A DNA stretch of 64,000 nt from Nothopassalora personata. Lineage: Eukaryota; Ascomycota; Dothideomycetes; Mycosphaerellales; Mycosphaerellaceae. The notes under the pieces were generated by a model, which made no database searches, was not told the origin of the DNA, and worked only from the letters and a program-made list of their open reading frames with translations. Positions 1-10,416 of this stretch are shown one piece after another; the first letter of the stretch is position 1, and every line of letters starts with the position of its first letter. The stretch lies in NCBI GenBank assembly GCA_033816765.1, contig CM066295.1:2790001-2854000 (forward strand), in the 5' to 3' direction. The position numbers were made by a program, and so were the translations under genes.

Positions 1-469
1 GAGACCTATGCAGGATCATATGCTCCACACATAACGCACCTCTTTCTCCAGCTTGTCCAAGCCGCTCATATCTCCACGCTATCTTCATCCTCTCGTCGTC
101 CGCGGCAGGCTTGCTAGCCTTATCGTGTTGCTTCTTTTCCGCAATTCCAGGCAAGTCCCGTACCCATCCATCTCCTACACCGACTACATGTAGTGCATGT
201 CCTTGTGCAATACCTTCCGCAGCATAGTACTTAAGCAGCACGCCCGCAAAATCTGTCGTGTCACTCTCTTCTATCAGAAGGCTGGAACCAAGTGCAAGCC
301 CGGCATGACCACCAAGTAAACCATCGAGCGAGGGTGCTCCAGTTGATGTTACTGGATGCGATGTCAGAGGCGAAGATCGGACTCCAGGTGGGGTGATATC
401 GACTGATGCATCCGATTTTATCTGTGTAGGCGTTCGGCCGATGGCGACATGGCGCTTTCGAAACGCCAT
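1..469 (-). CDS. elp4: Elongator complex subunit Elp4, 5' part (partial)
   Basis: Elp4 is a RecA-fold subunit of the Elp4-5-6 ring of Elongator, which is needed for modification of wobble uridine in tRNAs. From the ATG at 467-469 one frame stays open leftwards for about 143 codons. It shows the family's landmarks in order: the basic start MAFRKRHV, then STGAPSLDGLLGGHAGL, ALGSSLLIEE, YYAAEGIAQGH and, after a charged linker, KIAWRYERL. A GT donor (GTGCGT) at 39-38 probably ends the exon, and the rest of the gene lies outside the window. The start is chosen because the FRKR opening is typical of fungal Elp4. The family assignment rests on recognised motifs and is fairly secure; the exon end is inferred. 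Confidence 0.85.
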   Translation of the reverse strand, partial: MAFRKRHVAIGRTPTQIKSDASVDITPPGVRSSPLTSHPVTSTGAPSLDGLLGGHAGLALGSSLLIEESDTTDFAGVLLKYYAAEGIAQGHALHVVGVGDGWVRDLPGIAEKKQHDKASKPAADDERMKIAWRYERLGQAGERGALCVEHMILHRS

Positions 470-845
470 ATGTTTGTTGCGTGTGGATCTGAATGGGGAA
501 GAAGTCGGATGCGAAAGCGACGGCGCGCATGTGGGGTGCCATGTTATCAGGCATCAACTATTAGCGTCAGGCACGAAGATCCATTGAAGCTCAAGGGAAG
601 AGCGGGCTCAGATATGTGATAGATTTGATGATGGTGGGTTGGACGAAGATGAGAGTCATGTCAGGAAATACGTTGCAGTGGAAGGCAAAGTTGAAAGAGA
701 CGCTGGACACCATTCATATCAAAGAAGCTGTCATTCAGGTAGTCAATTGACGACCCCTCGCTATCATACATCAATCGTAGAGTCGTAACCGTACTCTGGG
801 GTATTGTTCCTCCAAATCCTTCCTGGATCAAGCTTGTGCATTGAT
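470..845. other. Intergenic, elp4 upstream / His-rich gene downstream
   Basis: This stretch separates the 5' end of elp4 from the 3' end of the histidine-rich gene, both on the minus strand. It should hold the elp4 promoter and the terminator of its neighbour. I see no further gene, RNA or repeat. Confidence 0.5.
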
Positions 846-1769
846 CTATTTCATGAACCCGGCCTTGCCGTCCCCATCAGCATCCTTCTTTGGGTTGAGC
901 TTGTCCAGCAATGATGGCTTGCCAGATGTGTGACTACCGTGAGAGCTGCTTCCGTTAAGGCCAGTGCCCGAGCCAACATCTGCGCCAACGCCGCCAGCTG
1001 GAGAAGCACCGCCAGCATAGCCAGAGGTGTTGCTTCCAGTGAGAGCGGAGCCAGTACTGTGGGTGTTGCTTCCGGTCAGACCAGAGCCGTTGGTGTTGCT
1101 GCCTGTCAGGCCTGAGCCATGAGTACCGTGGGTGGCAGTGGTGGAAGTGTGCCCACCAATGGAGCGTGGCTCCCCCTCGAAGCCATCATAGCGCTCCTCA
1201 CGTCCAGTGAGGACACCACCCTGCTTCTTGAAGTCGGACATGGACACAGCCGGGAGAGCAGATGTGGTGTGGTGCTGGGCAGCATTGTGGTGAACCTCGT
1301 GAATGGGGACGGTGGTGTGGGTGACGTGTGGCTCAATGGTCTGCTTGTTGATCACTGGCTGAATCGTCTCGTGGACGTGGTGGTGCACGTGCTCACCGCC
1401 AACGGCGGGAGCCTGGCTGGTGGTGTGCTGACCCTCGACGCGCTGGGTGGTGTCCTTGAACTGGGCAGCGGTCTCATTCAACTTGCGTTCGACATCGCCC
1501 TTGCTGCCATGCTCGAAATTGCGGTGCTCAACACCGACCATGTTGTGGTGGTGCTGCTCTGGAAGAACTTGTTGGTCCTTGATTGGCTGGACTGAAGTGT
1601 GGTAGTGGTCTTGGTGGACCTCCTTGTCAACGGCGGTGGTAACATTTTCGTGGTGTGTGCGGGTCACAGTCTCGTTCTGGACTGCTGGAGCGACCTTCTC
1701 GTGGACAGTGGTATCGTGGTGACCAGCCTTGGACATGAAGTCCTGAACTGCTGCCTTTGCCTTGTCCAT
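846..1769 (-). CDS. Histidine-rich repeat protein of unknown function
   Basis: A single-exon frame of 307 residues starts at the ATG at 1767-1769; the 12 codons upstream in the open frame begin only with TTG. Residues 1-200 are very rich in His, Val, Thr and Glu, with recurring phrases such as HEKVAPAVQNETV, VDKEVHQDHYH, VLPEQHHHN, HHHVHETIQPVI and HTTVPIHEVHHN. The C-terminal third is a low-complexity Gly/Ser/Thr tract built on repeats of GSGLTGSNT. There is no signal peptide or membrane segment. Similar fungal proteins are often labelled 'allergen-like' in databases, but no biochemical role is established that I can name. The gene lies divergently from another protein with related His-rich phrases (3504-5544). 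Confidence 0.8.
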   Translation of the reverse strand: MDKAKAAVQDFMSKAGHHDTTVHEKVAPAVQNETVTRTHHENVTTAVDKEVHQDHYHTSVQPIKDQQVLPEQHHHNMVGVEHRNFEHGSKGDVERKLNETAAQFKDTTQRVEGQHTTSQAPAVGGEHVHHHVHETIQPVINKQTIEPHVTHTTVPIHEVHHNAAQHHTTSALPAVSMSDFKKQGGVLTGREERYDGFEGEPRSIGGHTSTTATHGTHGSGLTGSNTNGSGLTGSNTHSTGSALTGSNTSGYAGGASPAGGVGADVGSGTGLNGSSSHGSHTSGKPSLLDKLNPKKDADGDGKAGFMK

Positions 1770-3503
1770 GTTGATGTGATGTGGCGATGTGTTGAGTGGT
1801 ATCAAGATTGATATGCTGTGAATGGGACTTTATGAAGTGCCGTTTGATGTAAGATGATGATGGGAAGTAATGCTCCCAGGCTGGAGGAGAGCCATGATTA
1901 TTATGTACTCTCATGCTCGATGTGATCATGGCTACCAATCTCCCATCGACGTCATGCTCATCAGGCACGGCTACCTCCTACAACAAAGGTCTTTCATTCT
2001 TGACGCCATACCGGTGCACTAGCCACACAAGCCTCGCGTAGTAGGCGATCTGGGTGCGCTCATCGCGGGTCTGTGGCCCAGAGAGGGGCTCCAATCCGAT
2101 AGCTCGGTCTGCAATCGAACATGCGGTCCACATGCGTTTGAGCTCGAGGCAGCGTAGCTGGACGGTGATTCGCGGGAGTCGATGCTGGATCACTTGCAGA
2201 TTTGCCACTGCTCCACGTGTTCTGCGTGCTATCGCCGCGCAATCCTTGTTTTGAAGGCATACCTTTCAGACAGGAGTACGCCGGGAAACGCCAGATGATG
2301 TAGTGTCCAATGGAACATGTTCCCCGACTACCGTTAGTTTGCCATAGGTGCACAGCCACGTATCAGGATCCTAGCCTGGGTCACTCCAGCCTCGAGCAGT
2401 GGTGGCTCCTCTGCACGCTGGATGATGCACCAGATCGAGATGGAGCCGTGTTGGGCGCAGATCAAAGCAGGCACATTCGAGACAGGTGTCACGGGTGACG
2501 GAGGTGCGAGCTGTCAATCCAGACCGTTGGTGGGTTGGTGGAGGTCGCGCAATCCATGTCGTAACGTGTCACATGAAGGACCGTGCCGCTGTTCCAAGCG
2601 CCCAGAAAGACTGTTGATTGCACGCAGGGATCTGGGAACGTGCGACCGGGTACCAGATCTGCGGTAGACGTTGCACAAGACGTGTGTGCTGTGCGTGCGT
2701 CACAACACCATGCATGGCATTCAGATTAGGTTTTGTTCTGTTTGACGATCCCTTGTCTGAACGACGGCTGGCGCCAGAGCATTCATATGAAGATCTGCTG
2801 CTTCCCGACCGCCTACGGACACCCAACTTGGCCACCTCTGAGCTCGTCTGCCCCAGCCAGAGACAGGACCGAACAATCATTTGAAATATGACGTTACAAC
2901 CAGCACATCTTCACAGGCACAGCGGTCAGCTCCACTGTCTCGATTGTATGGCCACCCCCCCCCCCACCCCACCCCACGTACCGAGGACTGCTATGTATCG
3001 CACGTCGTCTGACGCACCGGGCGAATGCGCGTGCTTTGTACCCGTCCTAACATTCAAGCATAACTTCGCGTCATTGTGCGTCAGCAACTCCACCTTCGAC
3101 CACGACACATTGTGATCGAACAAGTTTCTGTGATGGCTATAGACGCCCCGTTGATGCCCACTCGACGGCGCAACGTCTGTGCACATGTTCTAATCGGAAG
3201 ACTCCCATACAAGGTTGCTTATTAGCGACGCAAAGAGATCTCGCGGCTCGCAGAACGAAGCACACGGCGTCGGCGAGGGCTGGGACCGTGTAGGACGCCA
3301 CATACCGCCTCTCGACCCTATTCGACGAGCGATGACGCAGTATCATCATAATTTTGGTTGATGTCCATCGGCCGAGCTCGAGCTCACGATCCATTGACAG
3401 AGCGCTGGTGCGGCGTGGGAGTGTGTGTTTGTGTGCGTGTGAAGCAGCAGTGGTCACGATAGTTGTGTTCTCGCGAAACATCAGGCAGCTTCTGGATCTG
3501 AGG
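1770..3503. other. 1.7 kb divergent intergenic region
   Basis: This region separates two divergently transcribed genes and should contain both promoters. The open frames in it are short, overlap on both strands and show no recognisable domain. A C-rich simple repeat lies at about 2955-2977, beginning with an 11-C run. I see no transposon ends or RNA gene. Confidence 0.5.
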
Positions 3504-5544
3504 ATGTCAATGTCGTCCAGTTCGCCCAACTCACCGAGAAGTCGTCTGGGAAGATTATTTCACAGGCGAGGCCCAAGTGATGCCTCCGCTGGATTCTCGC
3601 CGAAAGCGACAGCGCCAGCTGCAGAAGGGGCTCAGCAGCAGAATGGCGCTTCAGAGACGGAACACGTGCGACGGCGAAGCTCAAAACGATCACTACGTGA
3701 TTATGTTCAAGGCTCTGGTATGAAGTGCCGCTGCATGAAGGAGCAACACCAACTTCCAATAGCTTTGACTAACTCGATCATCTCATACAGGAAGCTCAAG
3801 GTCGAGATCCGGGAGCCGAAGGATTTCGTTGCAGCGAGAACAGCTAAACAGGGAGTCTGCGTACAACGCGCCCCCAAACCTGCCATCGGGAGCGGAGGTA
3901 GCTGCTGCTAAAGCATTGTATCCAGATGGCAACTGGGCACCAGTATCTCCCGCAAATGGCAACTTCCCACTCAGCGGTCCGCAAGCTCAGGGTGGCAGAT
4001 CCCATGTCACGCAAGAATCGCATGCGCCACCCATCTACGAGAGCCCAAAAACCAGACCGAACACCACCAACAGCCAGGTAAATGGTCAAACTATAGAGCG
4101 GATGCTTGCTCAACAACACCAACAACAACAAGAGCGACTTGTGGCGAATGGTCATAGACAAACCGGTGCAAGTCAGGCACGCGCGAACCTGGCTACGCTC
4201 GGCAATTCTGTAACGACAACGACCACGACGACGACGAGGACAAACCTCCCTCGTCGTTCAAAAGATGTGACAGGCCATAGCCCTGTTCAACATCGCGATC
4301 GAAGGGTAGGTGGCTTCGAGGACTTTCCTGATCCGCTGAAGGTCACCGAGAGCCGCACATCCATCTCTAATGACGCAGCACGAACCTCGCCGGAAATACC
4401 ACAGCGCGTGTCAGGACACCTTGCACACAAACCCGACGTCTCAAACCTTCGCAAGTCTGTAGACAGTGACATCGGTTACGGCGTAGCAACGCCCATCCCA
4501 CCACGAACCAGCTCTGCCCAGCACGGCGAAGAAGCTCGTCACATCAGAAGTTTGAGCCTTCAAAAGCCACTCCCAGAGCCACCTGTCCAAGAAAGTACCT
4601 CCTCTCGAGCTGCGCAACAGCCCGCCCACATCTTCAACCACGACCCAGACCTCATCCAAACCCATGAACTCGGCATCCAAAACTCCAACACCCCCATTGA
4701 CGTCTCGAACATCGTCGACCTGCACAACACCGTCGACCTGCGCAACACCGAAGACATCACCCACCACACCCGCTACGCCCCCGCCGTAACTCACGAAACC
4801 GTCGTCGTCGAGCACCACGAAGAAATCCAAGAAATCATAACCCGCGAGACCCACAACCACCACATCTTCCACCGCATCCTCCCCGTCATCGACTTCGAAG
4901 TGCTCCCACCCCGCCACTTCATCGAAACCCGCACAGGAGCGAAGTACGAAATATCTTCCGACATCGTTCCCCCAGGGACAAACGACGCAATCCAAACTCT
5001 CATCCACGACGCCGTATCAACCCTCATGCCCAAGACCCGCGGGCCCGCCTTCCCCACCCGCTTCAGCGCCCGCTCTTTCCACGGTACCGACGGGGATCCG
5101 AAAGAATGGAGAGGTCCTTACGGCGAGCCGAGGACTGAGCAATGGTGGGTACATCCTCCCACCTGGGAGACCGGGGGACGAGACACGGGACAAACGGAGC
5201 CGTTCCATTTCGGAAGTCAGTACGAGGAAGATGACGGACTTCGCACGCCATTGCCAGATGATACGTCCAAGTGGCCGCAGCAGTTGAAACGGGCGAGTAT
5301 GATGGCACCGGCGAGTACGAGGGCGTCGCAGGCGGTATCTGTATCGGCAGGAACGCGACCGCAGTCGGCGAGGATGAGTCAGGAGTATCAGGATTATCAG
5401 ATTTATCAGGATGCGTTGGAGGGGTCGCAGGAGCGTCAGGCGGGTGCAGGGACGACGAGTACGGTGTTGCCGATTTGGATGCAGCATCAGCCGAGGGGGA
5501 CTTTCAGGACGGGGTCCGAATCTAAGCACCAACGAATGAGCTGA
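3504..5544 (+). CDS. Conserved fungal protein with His-rich central module
   Basis: Two exons (3504-3717 and 3791-5544) encode 655 residues. The intron at 3718-3790 has a GTATGA donor, a TGACTAAC-like branch site and a CAG acceptor, and joining restores one frame. The N-terminus is basic and Ser/Arg-rich, the middle is Gln/Thr-rich and probably disordered. At roughly residues 380-500 comes the conserved-looking core, with THETVVVEHHEEIQEIITRE, FHRILPVIDFEVLPPRHF and later WWVHPPTWE. This core echoes phrases in the His-rich protein at 846-1769. No signal peptide or membrane helix is visible. I recognise the core as recurrent in filamentous fungi but know no function. Only TTG codons precede the ATG at 3504 in frame; a second ATG lies at 3510. 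Confidence 0.78.
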
Positions 5545-5889
5545 AGAAAGACTTTGCATTGTACCAAAAAAAGCATTGGAATTGGGTAGCGAGGAGGAGT
5601 TGAGGATTTCGACAGCACTGAGCTATGTAAGATTCTTGGAGAGAACAGCACAGCACAGCATAGCACAGCACATGTGATCTAGTGTATCCTATCGTCGATG
5701 TTGTGTCATCGTTACAAGTACAGTGTTCCGTATCTAATGCTACATACAATATCCAGCCTAGGTAGGGTGCGCCATGCTTCGAGCGCTGCAGGAGACCGAG
5801 AAAGCGTCTGGATTTCCCGTCGATGCCGTAAAGGCGCAACCTATATGACGCGCTGCTTCTTCGCAGACCCCGGTGGCGTCGAGGCAAGC
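5545..5889. other. Convergent intergenic spacer
   Basis: This spacer lies between the 3' ends of the His-rich-module gene (plus) and the SNF2 gene (minus) and should carry both terminators. A short AGCACAGC-type repeat lies at about 5644-5671. No gene is seen. Confidence 0.5.
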
Positions 5890-8800
5890 TCAGACGGGCA
5901 ACGAAGACAATGCCGAAGAAGAGCCAGTCAGCGTCAAGCGGCTCTTCTGACTAGACTTCTTCGCTGGCGAGGCGAGGTCTGACGGCAGGGAGAGTCTAGA
6001 AGAAGGAGACGGACCCTTCAGCGTCAGGCGCTGCTTCTTTCCTGAAGAGAGCGCCGTCTGTGGACCCGGTACAGCCTTGATACGACCGTTCTTGGCGGAA
6101 CCCTCCGGAGTAGGCTGTGGCGTCGCGGTACCAGGCGTGTCAACTTCACTCAGGGTATCCGGCGTAGCGTCGTTTTTGCCCGTGCCAAAGAACGCCGCAT
6201 ACTGCGCCTCGTAGCGAGCCTTGGCTTTGATCATCTCGTTCTTCGTGCGCTTGTTCCCTTGCCACTCTTGGGTGCAGTGCGGGCAGTCGACATAGTAGGC
6301 TTGATCGACCTTGCCGAAGTTCATCAGAACGAACTCTGGTAGAGTGTCGCCAATGAGGTTGGTGTGCTCCCAGTCCAGGCAGTCTTCGCAGAAGCCTTTA
6401 TCGCACCAGCGACAACGGAAGATGAGGCCACCTGCATCTTGGGTCTTGGCTCCACAGTCGCGACATTCGTGCTGTGGACAGTGGAAGCTGCCGCCGAACG
6501 ACTTTGTCTTTGGAGCCCTACCGAGGCAAGTTTGATGGTAGGAGCGTGGACAGCGCGTACAGTCCACGAGGTCACCACCGTCCCAGCAGGTTTGGCAGAA
6601 CTCTTGATGGTCGATCTTCGCCCTCTTCTCGCGAACTGGCTCTGCTAGACGAGGATCCTTGCCGGCGAGAGTGGGTACAGCTTCCCAATCTGCACAGTTC
6701 AGGCTCTCCTTCGAGATGGCAAAGCCATCGATCATGACAGTCGTGTTCTTGCCTGCGCGTCGGTCATTGCGGCTGAGGTCGGCAGCTTCTACCAACTCCT
6801 CCTCGATGGCTTTCATGTGCTTCTTGCCCTCGAATACAGCGGTCTCGACTTTCTCAATAGAACTCAACCATGCTTGCTCGTCCACCTTCGAATCGCCACT
6901 CTCGTCAGCGACGAGAGCATCGAGGGGTTGATCTTTGCACTTCTCCAGAGTGGTCTCCCAGTCCCAGGAAAGCATCTCGGTGACATCGATCTCCGGACGT
7001 GCCAGTGTCTGGGCACCACGGCGTAGTAACGACTGCAGCGACGCTGTGTCGAGGTGCGGCGCTTCTTCGTTACCGCTCTCCATCGAGTCGGCTTTGCGCT
7101 TCTTGCCCGTGCTCTGAGCAGAATGAATATTGCGCATGCTTTCGGTGATCTTGGCGGAGAGGTAGAGCTTCTTCCGTATGCGACCCATCATCTGTTCTTC
7201 AACTGTGCCTGATGTGCATAGCTTGTAAATCGTGACCTTCTGTGTCTGACCGATCCTGTGAGCTCGAGCCTCGGCTTGGAGAGTCATCTGCGGATTCCAG
7301 TCTTCATCGAGGAACACGGCTTCTGTAGCTGACGTGAGGTTGATGCCGAGACCACCAGCTCTTGTTGACAACAGCATGACCTGGAAGTTGCTCGACTTGT
7401 CATTGAACAACCGAATGCTCAGATTGCGCTGCGCGCGACTTGTGCGACCATCAAGACGAGCATAGCGGAATGGCGGTGCGTAGCTTGTTGTCCCTTTCAA
7501 GGCTAGAAGCTCTCCTACAAGGTCCAGCATGGACGTGAAGCCAGAGAAAATCAAGACCTTCTTCTTCTGCTTGATGACCAGCTCATCCAGGAGCTTGTCC
7601 AGCACGATGAACTTGCCGGAAGCATTCTTGACATGGTTGTCGATGTCGTACTCCATGGGTGCAGCACCCTTCAGCATGTAAGGGTGACTACAAACCTTGC
7701 GGAGCTGCATTACCAGGTTCATGAGCTTCTTCCAAGCGCCTGTAGTCTTCTCGGCTTCTTCGTGTTGGACAGCCTCCTGCATAATATGGTTAGCCATGAT
7801 CGAAGAGAATGCCGCGTTCTACTGATAATGAAGTGACGCCTCGAGCGACCGGTACCTCGAGCACATCATCCAATCTGACCCTTTCCTCGATTCACTCCGC
7901 TCTCCAAACGTACCTGCATGATTGCGCGACTTTCGGCCCAAACATCCGTTGCGTCGACCTCTGCAGCCCTGTCCGCTGCAGCTCCGGCCCTCTCCAGCAT
8001 TTTCAGCTCTTCGTCCTCGCCTTCCTGCTTCAATATTTGCGCCTCTTTCTCTTTCGCGCCGCCGAAGAGCTCGTCGAGGGTACCCGAGTCTGCTTTGGTC
8101 AACAATCTCGTGTACCAGAAGCGCTGCATTGGCGTGAGAGGAACGTAAAGTAGCACTTCCTCCTTCGGAGGAAGTCCAAGATTCACGCCCGGGCTGGTCT
8201 TCATGCGCCGAAGCATGATCAGCTCGAGAAGTCGTCTGGCATCGTTCATGAAGTTTGTTGACACGTTGCCCCTGCCAATATCAAACGCCTTCTGAAATCT
8301 GTCTGCTGTGTCGACGGTGAAAACTTCAGGGAACAACCAGTGTAGAAGGGCCCACATCTCGCGGAGATTGTTCTGCAAAGGTGTACCGGTCAGCAACAGC
8401 CGGAATTCTGCGCTGAGACCCTGGAGAGACGATGACACGTCCGATTTCTCATTCTTGATCTTGTGGCCTGCAATATGTGTTAGCGCGTCATGCTACCTCG
8501 AGCTTGTTCTGCAAGTCCAAGCTATGGAATGCTCACCTTCATCAAGGACACAGTAGCGCCAAACGAAAGACCGCTTGAACCAACTGTCCTCACTGCGAAA
8601 TGTGTCATAGGTGGTAACGACAATGTCAACCCGGTCGTCTGTCCGCCCTCCCTTCTCGAACCTGAGTTTCTGTTCCGTGCAATCGGCCTTTATATGGGCC
8701 CTCTCCGAGACTGGTCCGTGAAAGCGTATAACATTCAGGCCTGGTACCCACTTCCGCGCCTCGGAGATCCAGGACGATAGCACACTGAGTGGGCAAACAA

Positions 8801-9768
8801 CCAGGAAGGGTCGAAGTTCACCCGTGGTGGGGTCATTTTCGTGCAGGTATTGAAAGAGGGCCAGCGTCTGCAGGGTCTTGCCCAAACCCATCTCATCGCC
8901 CAGGATCGAAGACATGCCATTCTCGTGCATGTGGACTAGGAAAGAGAGACCATCGAGCTGGTATGGTTTCATATTTGCTTTCACACCTTCGGGCTGCCTG
9001 GTCAACACCGTGTAAGGTGCGCTTTCGGATGGCAGATCAGCACGCGAAGCACGAGCACGTTGAAGCTTGGCTAGGTAGCTGTTGTCAGGCAGGAGAGGTG
9101 TAAAGTATTCCTCATGGTCGAGGAGGAAAGCATCTCGCTTTGGCTTGGTGTGAGCGGCGATGTCCTCGCGAACACGGTTCCGAGCAGTGTCGAGCTTCAG
9201 CTTGACCTTTGATGGCCGTCCCGCTCCGGTATCTGATCGTAGCAGCTTATTCGATTTCTTGGCTGGCGTCTGCTTCTTCTCAGGCCTAGCATAGCTCACG
9301 GTTGATCTCGTGGACCTAGCTGGCAGTTCTCTCGTGCCTGGACCACATCAGTCATGTTTGCACGAGAGTGGGCGTGATAGTCTCACCCTGTGAACGTGGT
9401 GCGGCAGCAGTGGTGCCACGTGGTACTGCATGAATAACATGGTCGGAGGTGAGCTCGTCTTCATCCTCACTCTCCACTTGCTCATCTTCTGAGAGCGGCT
9501 CGACGACGTGAGGCGCATCGCTGTACATGGAGGACCTCTCCGAATCTCCTGGCGATGTTGGTGGCGACTCTGCGTACGAGACGGGGTGCTTGGCGCCTCT
9601 CAACGCGTGACGGCCGCTGAGTCGGTTCATCTTGGAGACTGAAGTGGATGACTTTGCTGCACCCCAAGAGGCCAGAATGTCGTCCATGGTCGTACGTGAG
9701 AGCACGGGAACCACCTTGCGTCGCTTGTTAGGCGAGGGCCCGAGTTCGTCGTAGTCGTCTTCGGACAT
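5890..9768 (-). CDS. SNF2-family chromatin remodeler with C-terminal PHD-type fingers
   Basis: Four exons (9768-9387, 9337-8537, 8467-7914, 7818-5890) give 1,221 residues; the introns are 49, 69 and 95 bp. Exon 1 is acidic and disordered. The ATPase core shows motif I GDEMGLGKT near residue 280, DEGH restored exactly across intron 2, LLTGTPLQNN, LSTRAGGLGINL and the arginine-finger motif AEARAHRIGQ near 770. After an acidic linker a Cys/His-rich block (about 980-1080) begins CQTCWDGGDLVDCTRCPRSY and continues with further CxxC pairs, as in paired PHD fingers. There is no HAND-SANT-SLIDE, chromodomain or bromodomain signature that I can see. It is an ATP-dependent nucleosome remodeler of the Snf2/ISWI/Mi-2-like group; the exact subfamily is uncertain. 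It is divergent from clr2, which suggests a shared role in heterochromatin. The intron 3 acceptor (TAG at 7821-7819) is the least certain junction. Confidence 0.88.
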
Positions 9769-9950
9769 GTAATAAAGTGGGAGAAGTGGTTCAGGCTGCG
9801 CGTGAAGTTTCTGATGAGCGGCGGAAAGGGCCGAGTGAATGCGAACATGCAGGTGTCAAATGTGTTTGGTGCGGCAGTGCGGATGCCTACACATGCAAAC
9901 ACGGAGCAAGGGGTGGAGACGATGGAGCGACAACGACTCCTTGGTTGCTG

Positions 9951-10006
9951 AGGAGGAGGAGGAGGAGGAGGAGGAGGATGATGATGATGATGATGAAGAA
10001 GAAGAG
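9951..10006. repeat. Trinucleotide microsatellite AGG/ATG/AAG
   Basis: Consecutive AGG units run directly into ATG units and then GAA/AAG units, giving a purine-rich strand of about 56 bp. Some frames across it are open and would encode Glu/Asp or Met/Lys runs, but these are artefacts of the repeat. Confidence 0.9.
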
Positions 10007-10316
10007 AGCGATGCCAGTGGCGTGGGACAGTAAGTAATTATTGATGTTGCTAGGGAGTCATCATCAGCTTCTTCTTCCCCTTCGCGCCAAAATCGTGATA
10101 AAGGGAGACGCGACGCGTTGCGGGACCGTGCAGGGCTCGGCAATTCCGCCGAAACCTTGTCGGCGATCATGCAGGCCATGCCAGGTGCAGGTCGCTCTTC
10201 ACAAGAGACACTGCCATAGATGGGTAACTACGTATCGAGCAGCAGCCCTGCACGGAATATGGTGCCCCGATGACCTATAATCCAATGTCTCATACTGGAG
10301 ACAGTATCGTATAGGT

Positions 10317-10388
10317 GTGGTATGCTGTGGTGTGGTGTGGTGCGGTGTGCTGTGCTGTGCTGTGCTGCGCTGTACAGTACAGTACTGT
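10317..10388. repeat. GTGTG/TGTGC simple repeat upstream of clr2
   Basis: A degenerate TGTGG tract passes into TGTGC units and ends in a palindromic TACAGTACAGTACTGT-like sequence. It lies within 30-100 bp of the clr2 start codon and is probably 5' UTR or core promoter. Confidence 0.75.
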
Positions 10389-10416
10389 CTAGCTGAGCGA
10401 TAGCTGCTCCCCAACC

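Larger units (their letters stand above)
9769..10416. promoter_or_regulatory. Shared divergent promoter region, SNF2 gene / clr2
   Basis: About 650 bp separates the two start codons, so both promoters must lie here. It contains two simple-sequence tracts, annotated separately. I do not identify a TATA box or a specific factor site. Confidence 0.5.

Noticed and set aside
4441..5007. 188-codon minus-strand open frame inside the plus-strand gene
   Set aside because: Antisense shadow of a GC-biased, low-complexity coding region; Val/Asp/Gly-rich with no domain.
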